Shown here in pieces: positions 7,072 through 15,143 of a stretch of 27,448 nucleotides of DNA. Under the pieces are notes generated by a model. The model was not told where the DNA came from. It searched no databases and saw only the letters and a program-made list of their open reading frames with translations. This stretch comes from UBA4312 sp002394635 (GTDB lineage: Bacteria; Bacillota_I; Bacilli_A; Erysipelotrichales; Erysipelotrichaceae): assembly GCA_946539765.1 (NCBI GenBank), contig CAMNHO010000022.1:1-27448 (forward strand). The letters are read 5' to 3'. The first letter of the stretch is position 1. Every line of letters starts with the position of its first letter. A program made the position numbers and the translations under genes.

Positions 7072-8113
7072 ATTAAATATTGCGATACTTTTTGGAGGAC
7101 AGAGCAGTGAATATTCTGTTTCTTTGCACAGTGTCAGCTCTCTTCTTCGTCAGATCCATCGAGATCGTTATACGATCACAATGATCGGAATTGATCCGGA
7201 AGGACGTTTTTATGTATACGACGGAGATATAGATTCCATTGAAAAAGACCAATGGAAAGAAAAGGCAGTTCCTTGTGCCTGGGTACATAAAGGGGTTTTA
7301 CCACTGGATGGTTCCGAAATCATTCCACTGGATTGTGCTTTCCCGGTCCTTCACGGAAAAAACGGTGAGGACGGTACTGTGCAGGGCTTGCTGGAGGTTA
7401 TGAATATCCATTGTGTCGGCTGTGACGTGACGGCCAGTGCTTTGTCGATGGACAAGGAATTTATGCATATTATCTGTGATCATGCCGGAATACCGACGGC
7501 TAAATATGTATGTTTGTATGAAAAAGAAGAGAATCCGTCTTTTGAAGACATCCAAAAACAGATTCCACTGCCATGGTTTATCAAACCTTGCAATGCCGGC
7601 AGCAGCTATGGTGTGCATAAGGTAAAAAATCAGCAGGAATTTGAAGAGGCATGTAAAGATGCTTGGTTCTATGACGGTCGAGGCAAGCTGTTGGTGGAAC
7701 AGTCCATTAATGGTTTTGAAATCGGTTGTGCTGTTATGGGCAATGATACCATTCAGACAGGCAGCTGTGATGAAATTGAGATCAAGGGATTGGATTTCTT
7801 TGATTTTGAGGGAAAATATAAGCTGACAGGGGCAGCTATCCATTGTCCGGCCCGTGTTTCGGAAGAAACGTTCTGTCAGGCACAAAATTTGGCAAGAAGA
7901 GTATATCGCGCTATGAACTGTTGCGGTATGGCCCGTGTGGATATGTTCGTAACGGATGATAATCGTGTGATCCTCAACGAGCTGAACACCATTCCAGGAT
8001 TTACCGATACGTCCCGCTATCCTACTATGATGAAGGAAGCAGGTATTGAATTCAGCGATCTGATCGATGCGTTGATCGATCTGGCTATGGAAAAGAAGGT
8101 TGGTGTATGTTAG
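7064..8113 (+). CDS. Van-type D-alanine-D-X ligase, probably D-Ala-D-Ser (VanC/VanG-like)
   Basis: A 349-residue ATP-grasp ligase that makes the D-Ala-D-X dipeptide for MurF. The fold motifs are GGQSSE with Glu16, HGKNGEDG at 97-104, MDK at 129-131 and NELNT at 305-309. Several features match VanC/VanE/VanG ligases as I remember them rather than ordinary Ddl. These are YDGDIDSI near residue 52, EIGCAVMGN at 219-227 (ordinary Ddl has EIE), an omega loop FFDF-x-x-KY at 245-252, and SRYP at 317-320 with Arg318 where Ddl usually has Leu or Met. VanA-type D-Lac ligases lack the KY pair, which is kept here. D-Ser as second substrate is therefore the best inference; D-Ala cannot be excluded. GGAGG at 7053-7057 sets the start. 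Confidence 0.9.
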   Translation: MNKLNIAILFGGQSSEYSVSLHSVSSLLRQIHRDRYTITMIGIDPEGRFYVYDGDIDSIEKDQWKEKAVPCAWVHKGVLPLDGSEIIPLDCAFPVLHGKNGEDGTVQGLLEVMNIHCVGCDVTASALSMDKEFMHIICDHAGIPTAKYVCLYEKEENPSFEDIQKQIPLPWFIKPCNAGSSYGVHKVKNQQEFEEACKDAWFYDGRGKLLVEQSINGFEIGCAVMGNDTIQTGSCDEIEIKGLDFFDFEGKYKLTGAAIHCPARVSEETFCQAQNLARRVYRAMNCCGMARVDMFVTDDNRVILNELNTIPGFTDTSRYPTMMKEAGIEFSDLIDALIDLAMEKKVGVC

Positions 8114-9279
8114 AAGCCTACAGCCGTGCCTGGATCGAAATCGATTATGATGCAATTGCACACAACGTAAAAGAAATTCAAAAACTGATCGGGAAAACCA
8201 AAATTATGGGTATCGTCAAAGCCAACGCGTATGGCCACGGTGATGTGGAATGCACTCGTGCCCTGATCAAGAGCGGTGTTGATCTTTTTGGTACTTCCAG
8301 TGTGGATGAAGCAGTGCATCTTCGTAAGAACGGCATAGAGCAGGATATCCTGATTCTAGGATATACACCACCGGAACATTTTCATTATTTGGTGGAAGAA
8401 AATCTGATCCAGACCTTATGCAGCTATGACTATGCCTGCAAGCTCAACGCTTATGCAAGTGAAAATGATGTAACCGTGCGTGCCCATGTAAAGGTGGACA
8501 CGGGGATGAACCGGATCGGGGTGAAATACCAAAAGGAAGAAAAACATATGGATCAGATCCTGGCGGAATATCGTTTATCCAACGTGCATGCTGAAGGAAT
8601 CTTTTCCCACTTTCCGGTCAGTGATGAACTGGACACAGACAGTTTGAGCTTTACGAAGCAGCAGATTTCCTTGTTTAAGGAAGTTTTGGAAAACCTGAAA
8701 AAAGAAGGCATCGATCCGGGATTGAAGCATATACAAAACAGCTATGGAATTTTAAACTATATGGATCTTGGCATGGATTATTGTCGTCCGGGACTGCTCT
8801 ATATGGGGGTGACCAGCGATGATACGATCGATATCCTGTCAAAGCCGGATTTTATTCCGATCTTATCTTTATATGCCAATGTCAGTATGGTCAAAACCAT
8901 TGAACCGGGCATGACGGTAAGCTATGGACGTCATTTTACGGCTCAGAAACCGATGAAAGTGGCTACCTTGGCTATCGGGTATGCTGACGGTGTTCCACGT
9001 ATTTTATCAAATAAGGGATTTGAAGTATTGATCCATGGAAAACGCTGCCGACAGATCGGCAATATCTGCATGGATCAGTTTATGGTCGATGTCACAGAGT
9101 TAGAAGATGTAAAAGAAGGGGATGTGGCTTGTTTGATTGGGGTACAATCCGGTCAGCGGGTAACCGTTGATACGATCAGCCGGATGGCGCACACCATCAA
9201 CAATGAAACGCTGTCAGCCTTTGCGGCCCGGCTGCCACGTTTACAAAAAAGGGGAAATGATGAGAAAAAGGAATTATAA
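8107..9279 (+). CDS. PLP-dependent amino-acid racemase, VanT-like (probable serine racemase)
   Basis: A 390-residue fold-type III racemase of the alanine racemase family. The PLP lysine is Lys38 in VKANAYGHG, and the partner tyrosine is Tyr273 in VSYG. CMDQFMVDVT lies at about 321-330. ILGYTPP and the SYGILNY segment at about 212-218 resemble the catalytic half of VanT. At the C-terminus alanine racemases read TISYE, with the Tyr equivalent to Tyr354 of the Geobacillus enzyme. Here the segment is TINNE (363-367), placing Asn366 at that position. VanT has Asn there, and this change is tied to serine racemisation. Ordinary annotation would be alr. The gene overlaps the ligase by 7 bases and has GAAGG 7 bases before ATG 8107. 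Confidence 0.9.
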   Translation: MLEAYSRAWIEIDYDAIAHNVKEIQKLIGKTKIMGIVKANAYGHGDVECTRALIKSGVDLFGTSSVDEAVHLRKNGIEQDILILGYTPPEHFHYLVEENLIQTLCSYDYACKLNAYASENDVTVRAHVKVDTGMNRIGVKYQKEEKHMDQILAEYRLSNVHAEGIFSHFPVSDELDTDSLSFTKQQISLFKEVLENLKKEGIDPGLKHIQNSYGILNYMDLGMDYCRPGLLYMGVTSDDTIDILSKPDFIPILSLYANVSMVKTIEPGMTVSYGRHFTAQKPMKVATLAIGYADGVPRILSNKGFEVLIHGKRCRQIGNICMDQFMVDVTELEDVKEGDVACLIGVQSGQRVTVDTISRMAHTINNETLSAFAARLPRLQKRGNDEKKEL

Positions 9280-10273
9280 CGCGATCGATCTGGCAAAGTA
9301 TCTTTCGGCTTTATTGGTAGTATGTATTCATACATATCCATTTTTTGAAATATCAGAAACATTTAATACATATTGGATCCAGACTGTCTGTCGTCTGGCT
9401 GTTCCGTTTTTCTTTGTATGTTCCGGATTCTTTTTCTTTCGGAAATGGAGTGCGGACGAAATTGTTAACCAGGATAATCTGATCCGATATGAAAAACGAT
9501 TGTTAAAGATCTATTTGATCTGGACGGTTATTTATCTTCCATATACGATCTGGGATTATGCACATGCCAATTTTCGGATCTATCACATCTTATCGTATTT
9601 GCGGGATGTCTTATTAAATGGAAGCTATTATCATTTATGGTTCTTACCGGCTTTGATGTTGTCTACATTCATTGTTTATGGACTATATCAGCGACATGGA
9701 CTGCAGCGGACATTGACAATCTCATTTGCCTTATATTTTATCGGGTATCTGATCAATGTATATACACCGATCTGGGAAAGTCTTCCGGGCATTTCCTTCT
9801 TCTTTGGTTTCTTTACCAAGGTTCTGGTTACCGCCCGAGACGGATTTTTCTTCGGACCGATGTTTGTAGCTATGGGTCTGTTCCTTTCCAAAACAAGAAG
9901 GCTGGTTCATCGAATTGCCTTGATGGGATGGGGCATCAGTTTTGTATTGCTGGTATTGGAAGTGATGATTTATCGCCATTTTGATTTGCTTCGGGATCTG
10001 ACAAGCATGTATCTGATGCTGGTACCGGCAGTCTTCTTTATGACCAATGCGTTGTTGACATTCCGTCCGAAATGGAAACTGAACTACAAGGATTTACGTG
10101 CGGAATCCTTATTGATCTATACTTCGCATATCTTGTTTGCGAAAATATTCTTAACGGCTTTACCACACGCACATATTGTGGTATATTTTCTGACACTAGC
10201 TTGTTCGCAATGCTTTGCGACGCTGGTTGTCCGCAATAAGGATAAATATCCGATATTACAACATTTAATTTAA
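9260..10273 (+). CDS. Multi-pass acyltransferase-family membrane protein resembling the VanT membrane domain
   Basis: A 337-residue integral membrane protein of the acyltransferase 3 type with about ten predicted spans. It opens with AIDLAKYLSALLVVCIHTYPF, typical of the family. Three stretches resemble the N-terminal membrane half of VanT serine racemases as I remember it: AVPFFF followed by SGFFFF, YHLWFLPALM, and RDGFFFGPMF. In VanT that half is fused in front of the racemase and has been linked to L-serine uptake. Here it is a separate gene placed after the racemase, overlapping it by 20 bases. ATG 9260 is chosen because GGGG at 9251-9254 is correctly spaced; earlier starts run inside the racemase gene. 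It may supply L-Ser to the racemase. An O-acyltransferase role is the alternative. Confidence 0.82.
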   Translation: MRKRNYNAIDLAKYLSALLVVCIHTYPFFEISETFNTYWIQTVCRLAVPFFFVCSGFFFFRKWSADEIVNQDNLIRYEKRLLKIYLIWTVIYLPYTIWDYAHANFRIYHILSYLRDVLLNGSYYHLWFLPALMLSTFIVYGLYQRHGLQRTLTISFALYFIGYLINVYTPIWESLPGISFFFGFFTKVLVTARDGFFFGPMFVAMGLFLSKTRRLVHRIALMGWGISFVLLVLEVMIYRHFDLLRDLTSMYLMLVPAVFFMTNALLTFRPKWKLNYKDLRAESLLIYTSHILFAKIFLTALPHAHIVVYFLTLACSQCFATLVVRNKDKYPILQHLI

Positions 10274-10274
10274 T

Positions 10275-11861
10275 ATGATTCGATTACATCAGGTAAAATG
10301 CGCATCGGACAAGCCGTCTGATATTGAAGCGCAGATCCTTAAAAAACTACATATTCAGAAAAAAGATCTTTTCGCATGGGAAATTGTTCGAAAAAGTATA
10401 GATGCCCGTAAACAAAAGGTCTTCTTTTCGTATATCATCGATGTATCCGTACGCAGAGAAAAACGGTTTATGCATCAAAAGGATGTGACAGAGGTTCCTG
10501 ATACAACGTATCGCTTCCCACAGCCGGGGAATCATAGCCTGACAAATCGACCTGTTGTGGTAGGCTTTGGACCGGCAGGGATGTTTGCGGCCCTGATCCT
10601 GGCACAAGCGGGTTATTGTCCGCTGATCATCGAAAGAGGATCCAAGGTAGAAAGACGAAAGGACGTTGTGGAACATTTCTGGCATACCGGTCAGCTGGAT
10701 CCTTCATGCAATGTACAATTTGGGGAAGGAGGCGCCGGTGCTTTCAGTGACGGTAAGCTGACGACACGTTCCAAAGATAAACGCTGCCAGAAGGTGCTGG
10801 ATCAGCTGATTGAATTCGGAGCCCGGAAGACGATCAAAACAGATCAATATCCGCATATCGGCAGCGATGCCTTTCTTGATATCATCCGTCAGTGCCGAAA
10901 GACAATTGAACAAGCCGGCGGCACCTTCTGTTTTGACAGTCAATGTACGGATATAAAAATCAAAGAAAACAAATTACAGGCAATTTGTGTGGATGGACGA
11001 TGGATCGATTGTCAGGCTTGTATCCTGGCTATCGGTCATAGTGCCAAAGATACCATATATATGCTGCATGAAAAGGGAATCCGGTTAACCGGCAAGCGGT
11101 TTGCGGTCGGTGTTCGTATCGAGCATAAGCAGGCGTTTATCGATCGTGCCATGCTCAAGGATGCCTGCACCAATCCGCATTTGGTACCGGCCCGTTATAA
11201 ATTGACATACATGGCCTCCAATAAAAAAGGGGTCTATTCCTTCTGCATGTGTCCGGGAGGCTATGTAATCTGTGCCTCTAGTGAAGAAGGAAAAACCGTG
11301 GTCAATGGTATGAGCTATGCAGCCCGGGATGGAGAAAATGCCAACAGCGCGCTGTTGGTCCAGGTTGATCCGCAGGATTACGGCTCTGCTTTATTTGATG
11401 GCCTGCATTACCAGGAACAGCTGGAATCCAGGGCATACCAGATGGCTGCCGGCTATAAAGCGTGCACGCAGCTGGCCAGGGATTATCTGGCACATCAGGT
11501 ATCTACCGCCTTCGATCAAGTACAACCGACCTATGCCTTAGGGACCACATTTACCGATCTGAATGATTTATTCTCGCCGGCTGTGAATCAAGCTTTGCAT
11601 GAAGCCTTGGAAAACTTTGAGAAAAAGGTTCCCGGTTTTGTCAGTGAGGGAGCTATATTAACGGCAGTGGAATCAAGAAGCTCTTCGAGCATTCGCATAG
11701 AGAGGGATGAACAGGGCATGACCAATGTCCGGGGAATCTTTCCTTGTGGCGAGGGCAGCGGGTATGCCGGTGGCATCGTAACCAGTGCGGTGGATGGGAT
11801 CCGGAGTGCGGAAAAACTAATTGAATATTTTTCATGCCCTCAGTACAATAAATCAAGATAG
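10275..11861 (+). CDS. FAD-dependent dehydrogenase of the COG2509 type
   Basis: A 528-residue cytosolic flavoprotein. A short N-terminal domain (about 1-85) of the kind seen in this family precedes a dinucleotide-binding motif VVVGFGPAGMFAAL at 94-107. FGEGGAGAFSDGKLTTR and ERG follow, and the C-terminal FAD motif GEGSGYAGGIVTSAVDG is present. The family is widespread in Firmicutes and its substrate is not established. It starts one base after the stop of the membrane protein with no clear Shine-Dalgarno sequence, so it probably depends on translational coupling. Its position between a cell-wall module and the yqeG block gives no firm functional hint. Confidence 0.85.
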   Translation: MIRLHQVKCASDKPSDIEAQILKKLHIQKKDLFAWEIVRKSIDARKQKVFFSYIIDVSVRREKRFMHQKDVTEVPDTTYRFPQPGNHSLTNRPVVVGFGPAGMFAALILAQAGYCPLIIERGSKVERRKDVVEHFWHTGQLDPSCNVQFGEGGAGAFSDGKLTTRSKDKRCQKVLDQLIEFGARKTIKTDQYPHIGSDAFLDIIRQCRKTIEQAGGTFCFDSQCTDIKIKENKLQAICVDGRWIDCQACILAIGHSAKDTIYMLHEKGIRLTGKRFAVGVRIEHKQAFIDRAMLKDACTNPHLVPARYKLTYMASNKKGVYSFCMCPGGYVICASSEEGKTVVNGMSYAARDGENANSALLVQVDPQDYGSALFDGLHYQEQLESRAYQMAAGYKACTQLARDYLAHQVSTAFDQVQPTYALGTTFTDLNDLFSPAVNQALHEALENFEKKVPGFVSEGAILTAVESRSSSSIRIERDEQGMTNVRGIFPCGEGSGYAGGIVTSAVDGIRSAEKLIEYFSCPQYNKSR

Positions 11862-11874
11862 ACAGGAGATGTTT

Positions 11875-12399
11875 GTGAAATTATTCTTACCACGATATTA
11901 TGTAGCCGGCTATGATCACGTATCCGTGGATCGTTTAAAGGAAAACGGGATCCGACTCTTATTGTGCGATATAGACAATACACTGGTTTCCGCTTTTGAA
12001 CCAGATCCCAATGAAAAGGTCATCCGCTTTATCCGGCAAATAGAAGCTGCCGGGATCAAGGTGGCCGTTTGTTCGAATTCTACACGAAAACGAACGCTGC
12101 GGTTTTCCGAAGATCTGGGAATTCAAAAAGCCTATTATTTCTCCTTTAAACCGTTGCCGTATAACTTTATCCGGGCAATGCACCATTATCATGTGGAACC
12201 TGGACAGACGGCTTTGCTAGGAGATCAGATCTTTACGGATATTATCGGTGGCAATGCGGCTGGTTTATATACGATATTAACAAATCCTGTCACTGTAAAA
12301 GATAAAACCTCCACCCGGTTGATGCGTTTTTTTGAAAAGTATGTATTTATCGGTCTGGAAAAGAAATACAATTTCAGGAAAGGAGTATTTGATGACTAA
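11875..12399 (+). CDS. yqeG: YqeG family HAD IIIA-type phosphatase
   Basis: A 174-residue HAD-superfamily protein with catalytic motif DIDNTLV (first Asp the nucleophile), VCSNSTRKR as motif II, KPLPYNF, and GDQIFTDIIGGN as motifs III/IV. This matches YqeG of Bacillus subtilis and relatives; the physiological substrate is unknown. The opening VKLFLPRYYVAGYDHVS aligns with the usual YqeG start, so GTG 11875 is preferred. It lies 6 bases after AGGAG, while ATG 11869 abuts the ribosome site. The gene overlaps yqeH by 8 bases, as in the conserved yqeG-yqeH order. Confidence 0.92.
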   Translation: MKLFLPRYYVAGYDHVSVDRLKENGIRLLLCDIDNTLVSAFEPDPNEKVIRFIRQIEAAGIKVAVCSNSTRKRTLRFSEDLGIQKAYYFSFKPLPYNFIRAMHHYHVEPGQTALLGDQIFTDIIGGNAAGLYTILTNPVTVKDKTSTRLMRFFEKYVFIGLEKKYNFRKGVFDD

Positions 12400-13498
12400 G
12401 TTTTGTACAGGTTGTGGCATTCAGCTGCAAAATGAAGACAAAAACGCTTTGGGATATGTGCCCAGCCTGGATGCGATGTATTGCGAGCGTTGTTTTAAAA
12501 TACGAAATTATGGTCAGCTGACGGTCAACATGCAGCAGGGGATCGATTCGATGGAAACGTATCGAAAGATCAACGAACTGGATGCCGTTATTTTCTGGGT
12601 GGTCGATCTGTTCTGCTTTGAATCTGGACTGATTTCAAGGATCAATCAGAAGCTGCCGGATAAAGATATCATCCTTGTATTGACAAAGCGGGATGTTCTG
12701 CCAAAGACATTGACGGATCAAAAAATTCTGAATTTTGTCAACGAACGACTTGCCAAAGAACAAATAATTGTAAAAGATATTGTGATTTGTTCTAGTTTAT
12801 ATATACCGACATCTGCCAAAAATGCACAGCTGTCTTCGGAAGGAACCAACAGTATCCAACAGATCCAAAAAGCAATCGGTAAATATCGGAACCAAAAGGA
12901 TATCGTATTTATGGGAATGGCGAATGTCGGAAAATCCACCTTGTTGAATCAACTGCTTCCGGATTGTAAACTGACGATATCGCGAAATCCGGGAACAACG
13001 CTGGATCTGATTCCCTTGAAACAACAAACATATACGATCTATGATACTCCGGGTATTGAAAATACCCACAGCGTATTGACATATCTAAACGGAAAGGATC
13101 TGAAAGCGGTGATACCGGTCAAACCGATCCGACCGTTTGTGTCCCAGATTTACGAAGATCAGTCCTTTGCGGCCGGCGGACTGGCCAGACTGGATGTGGT
13201 GGTGGATTCCAAAGCGACGGTCGTTGGCTATTTTTCCCGTCAGATTTCCATTCACCGTGGAAAGCTGAACGATGCGGACCGTTTATGGAATGCCCATTTG
13301 AATGAAATGCTGGTTCCGTGTCTGGATACTTCTTTGTTGACGATGCATACGTATCATGCACCGATGTATAATAAGAATAAAAAAATGGATGTCGTAATTC
13401 ACGGCCTGGGCTGGTTCTGTATCAGCGGCCATGTAAAGGAATTGCGTGTCCGTGTACATAAAGGAATTCATGTAACCTTCAGAAAGGCGATGATTTGA
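12392..13498 (+). CDS. yqeH: Circularly permuted ribosome-biogenesis GTPase YqeH
   Basis: A 368-residue GTPase needed for assembly of the 30S subunit in B. subtilis. An N-terminal zinc finger (CTGCG, then YCERCF) precedes a G domain in permuted order: G4 LTKRDV, G5 TSAKN, then G1 GMANVGKST and G3 DTPGI. That circular permutation marks the YqeH/YlqF/RsgA type, and the zinc finger selects YqeH. The start at ATG 12392 follows AAAGGAG. It overlaps yqeG by 8 bases and yhbY by one. In B. subtilis aroE sits between yqeH and yhbY; here it is absent. Confidence 0.95.
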   Translation: MTKFCTGCGIQLQNEDKNALGYVPSLDAMYCERCFKIRNYGQLTVNMQQGIDSMETYRKINELDAVIFWVVDLFCFESGLISRINQKLPDKDIILVLTKRDVLPKTLTDQKILNFVNERLAKEQIIVKDIVICSSLYIPTSAKNAQLSSEGTNSIQQIQKAIGKYRNQKDIVFMGMANVGKSTLLNQLLPDCKLTISRNPGTTLDLIPLKQQTYTIYDTPGIENTHSVLTYLNGKDLKAVIPVKPIRPFVSQIYEDQSFAAGGLARLDVVVDSKATVVGYFSRQISIHRGKLNDADRLWNAHLNEMLVPCLDTSLLTMHTYHAPMYNKNKKMDVVIHGLGWFCISGHVKELRVRVHKGIHVTFRKAMI

Positions 13499-13788
13499 TG
13501 TTAAGTAACCGTGATAAAAAGTATTTACGAAAATTATCTCATTCCTACCGGTCGATCTTTCAGATCGGAAAAGAAGGATTGAGCTATAATATGATCCAGT
13601 CACTTGAGGATGCACTGGAAGCCCATGAACTTGTGAAATGTAATTTGCTGAAAACGTCTCCTATGGAGACAAGGGAGGCGGCGATAGAATGTGCACGCAA
13701 TACACATAGTGAGATCGTGCATATTATCGGACATACCTTCATATTGTATCGGCGTTCCAAGGAAAACAAACTGGGGTTAAAGAAATGA
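13498..13788 (+). CDS. yhbY: Ribosome assembly RNA-binding protein YhbY (CRM domain)
   Basis: A 96-residue single-domain CRM protein that binds pre-50S rRNA. It has the family pattern LSNRDKKYLRKL, a GKEGLS loop in place of the usual GKxG-x-[ST], LEDALEAHELVKCNLL and the C-terminal IGHTFILYR. Length is normal. ATG 13498 overlaps the yqeH stop by one base (TGATG), with AAGG at 13484-13487. It is called yqeI in B. subtilis. Confidence 0.93.
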   Translation: MLSNRDKKYLRKLSHSYRSIFQIGKEGLSYNMIQSLEDALEAHELVKCNLLKTSPMETREAAIECARNTHSEIVHIIGHTFILYRRSKENKLGLKK

Positions 13789-14801
13789 AGGTCGCAATTC
13801 TAGGTGGATCTTTTGACCCTGTTCATTGTGGACATATAGCGATGGCAAAGACGGCATTACAGGCACTGGACTGTGATCAGGTTTGGTTTATGCCGACTCA
13901 GGATACACCGCTGAAAGACCATTCGCTGACGCCGGCGCATCATCGTGTGGCCATGATCGAACGGATCCTGAACCAGGACCGACGTTTCCGGGTATGTCGT
14001 CTGGAAGTGGAAAGAGAAGGAAAAAGCTACACGATCGATACGGTCCGGCAGCTGACCCGGCAATATCCGGAGAATACGTTTTACTGGCTGATCGGCAACG
14101 ATCAGATTGCGCAGTTTGCTGACTGGAAAGATGCGGACCAGCTTGTGAAGCTTTGCCATTTTGTCGGATTTGACAGAGATGGAAAGATGGCTGACAGCCC
14201 CTATGATATCCAGCGGATCCATATGCCGATGGTACCGGTTTCCTCCAGTGAGATCCGGATCGGTAACAAATTGAACTATTTACCACAGGCGGTTCGTGAA
14301 TATATCTATGAACATCGTCTGTATATTAAAGAATTTGTGCATACAAGAGTGAATGAGCATCGCTATCTGCATAGTGTTTCGGTCGCTGATCTATGCCAGC
14401 ATTTGGCTATTGCCAATGGACAAGATCCGCAGAAAGCTTATCTGATTGGACTATTCCATGATATAGCCAAGTCCATGTCCAAAGAAGCGATGGAACAATG
14501 GATGGATATTCTTTGCCCTGAGAATAAAAAATATGCCGTACCTGTATGGCATGGCTTTGTCGGCAGTGAAATCGTAGATCGTATCTTTTATTTACGTGAT
14601 CCACAGATCAAAAACGCTATCTATCATCATGTTTTGGGGACCAGCACGGATCCTTACGCGGAAATCGTATTCTGTGCAGACAAGACCGACCCACTGCGAA
14701 ACTATGACTCCAGTGAGCTGATTGCGTTGTGTGAAAAAGATATACATCAGGGATTTATCAAAATCAAAGAAGAAAATGAGAAGTATTTACGAAAGGGATA
14801 A
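13785..14801 (+). CDS. nadD: NadD-YqeK fusion: nicotinate-nucleotide adenylyltransferase plus HD-domain phosphohydrolase
   Basis: A 338-residue protein that joins two enzymes which are neighbouring genes in most Firmicutes. Residues 1-182 are NadD, which makes nicotinate adenine dinucleotide from nicotinate mononucleotide and ATP. They carry GGSFDPVHCGH (7-17), WLIGNDQ and VSSSEIRIG (152-160). Residues 183-338 are a YqeK-type HD domain with His196, His225-Asp226, His256, His281 and Asp299, a family that splits diadenosine tetraphosphate. There is no stop, internal ribosome site or frameshift between the parts. The gene overlaps yhbY by 4 bases and is followed 3 bases later by rsfS, the place where separate nadD and yqeK usually sit. 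Similar NadD-HD fusions are known in Mollicutes. Confidence 0.93.
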   Translation: MKVAILGGSFDPVHCGHIAMAKTALQALDCDQVWFMPTQDTPLKDHSLTPAHHRVAMIERILNQDRRFRVCRLEVEREGKSYTIDTVRQLTRQYPENTFYWLIGNDQIAQFADWKDADQLVKLCHFVGFDRDGKMADSPYDIQRIHMPMVPVSSSEIRIGNKLNYLPQAVREYIYEHRLYIKEFVHTRVNEHRYLHSVSVADLCQHLAIANGQDPQKAYLIGLFHDIAKSMSKEAMEQWMDILCPENKKYAVPVWHGFVGSEIVDRIFYLRDPQIKNAIYHHVLGTSTDPYAEIVFCADKTDPLRNYDSSELIALCEKDIHQGFIKIKEENEKYLRKG

Positions 14802-14804
14802 AAC

Positions 14805-15143
14805 ATGGAATTAAAGGAAGTTGTTATTCAAGCGATATTGGAAAAGAAGGCTTTGGACGTACGAGTCTATGATTGTCGTTCATTAACACCATTTATGGAT
14901 TATGTCATTGTTGCCAGTACGACCAATCTGCGTCAAAACAACGCCATTGCCCAGAATCTGAAGGACCGTATCCGGGAAGCCGGTTTTGATACCGAGATCC
15001 GTATGGAAGGGAAAGCAGATTCCCGATGGGTTCTTGTGGACCTGAAGGAAATCGTGGTTCACCTGTTTGTAAAGGAAGAAAGACAAGTCTACCAGCTGGA
15101 CCGGCTGTATACTGATTGTCCGGTTATGGAATATGATCTATAA
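14805..15143 (+). CDS. rsfS: Ribosome silencing factor RsfS
   Basis: A 112-residue member of the RsfS/YbeB/Iojap family. These proteins bind L14 on the 50S subunit and block subunit joining when nutrients are short. The conserved core is visible: DVRVYDCRSLTPFMDY, VIVASTTNLRQ, EGKADSRWVLVDL and VVHLFVKEERQVYQLDRLY. Length is normal. It starts three bases after the nadD-yqeK fusion and overlaps yqeM by 11 bases, the usual order in Firmicutes. Confidence 0.95.
   Translation: MELKEVVIQAILEKKALDVRVYDCRSLTPFMDYVIVASTTNLRQNNAIAQNLKDRIREAGFDTEIRMEGKADSRWVLVDLKEIVVHLFVKEERQVYQLDRLYTDCPVMEYDL

Noticed and set aside
7298..8161. A long 287-codon open frame on the minus strand opposite the ligase gene
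   Set aside because: It lies wholly antisense to a well-supported ligase and racemase start, has no ribosome site, and its translation has no protein-like motif. It is a shadow frame.
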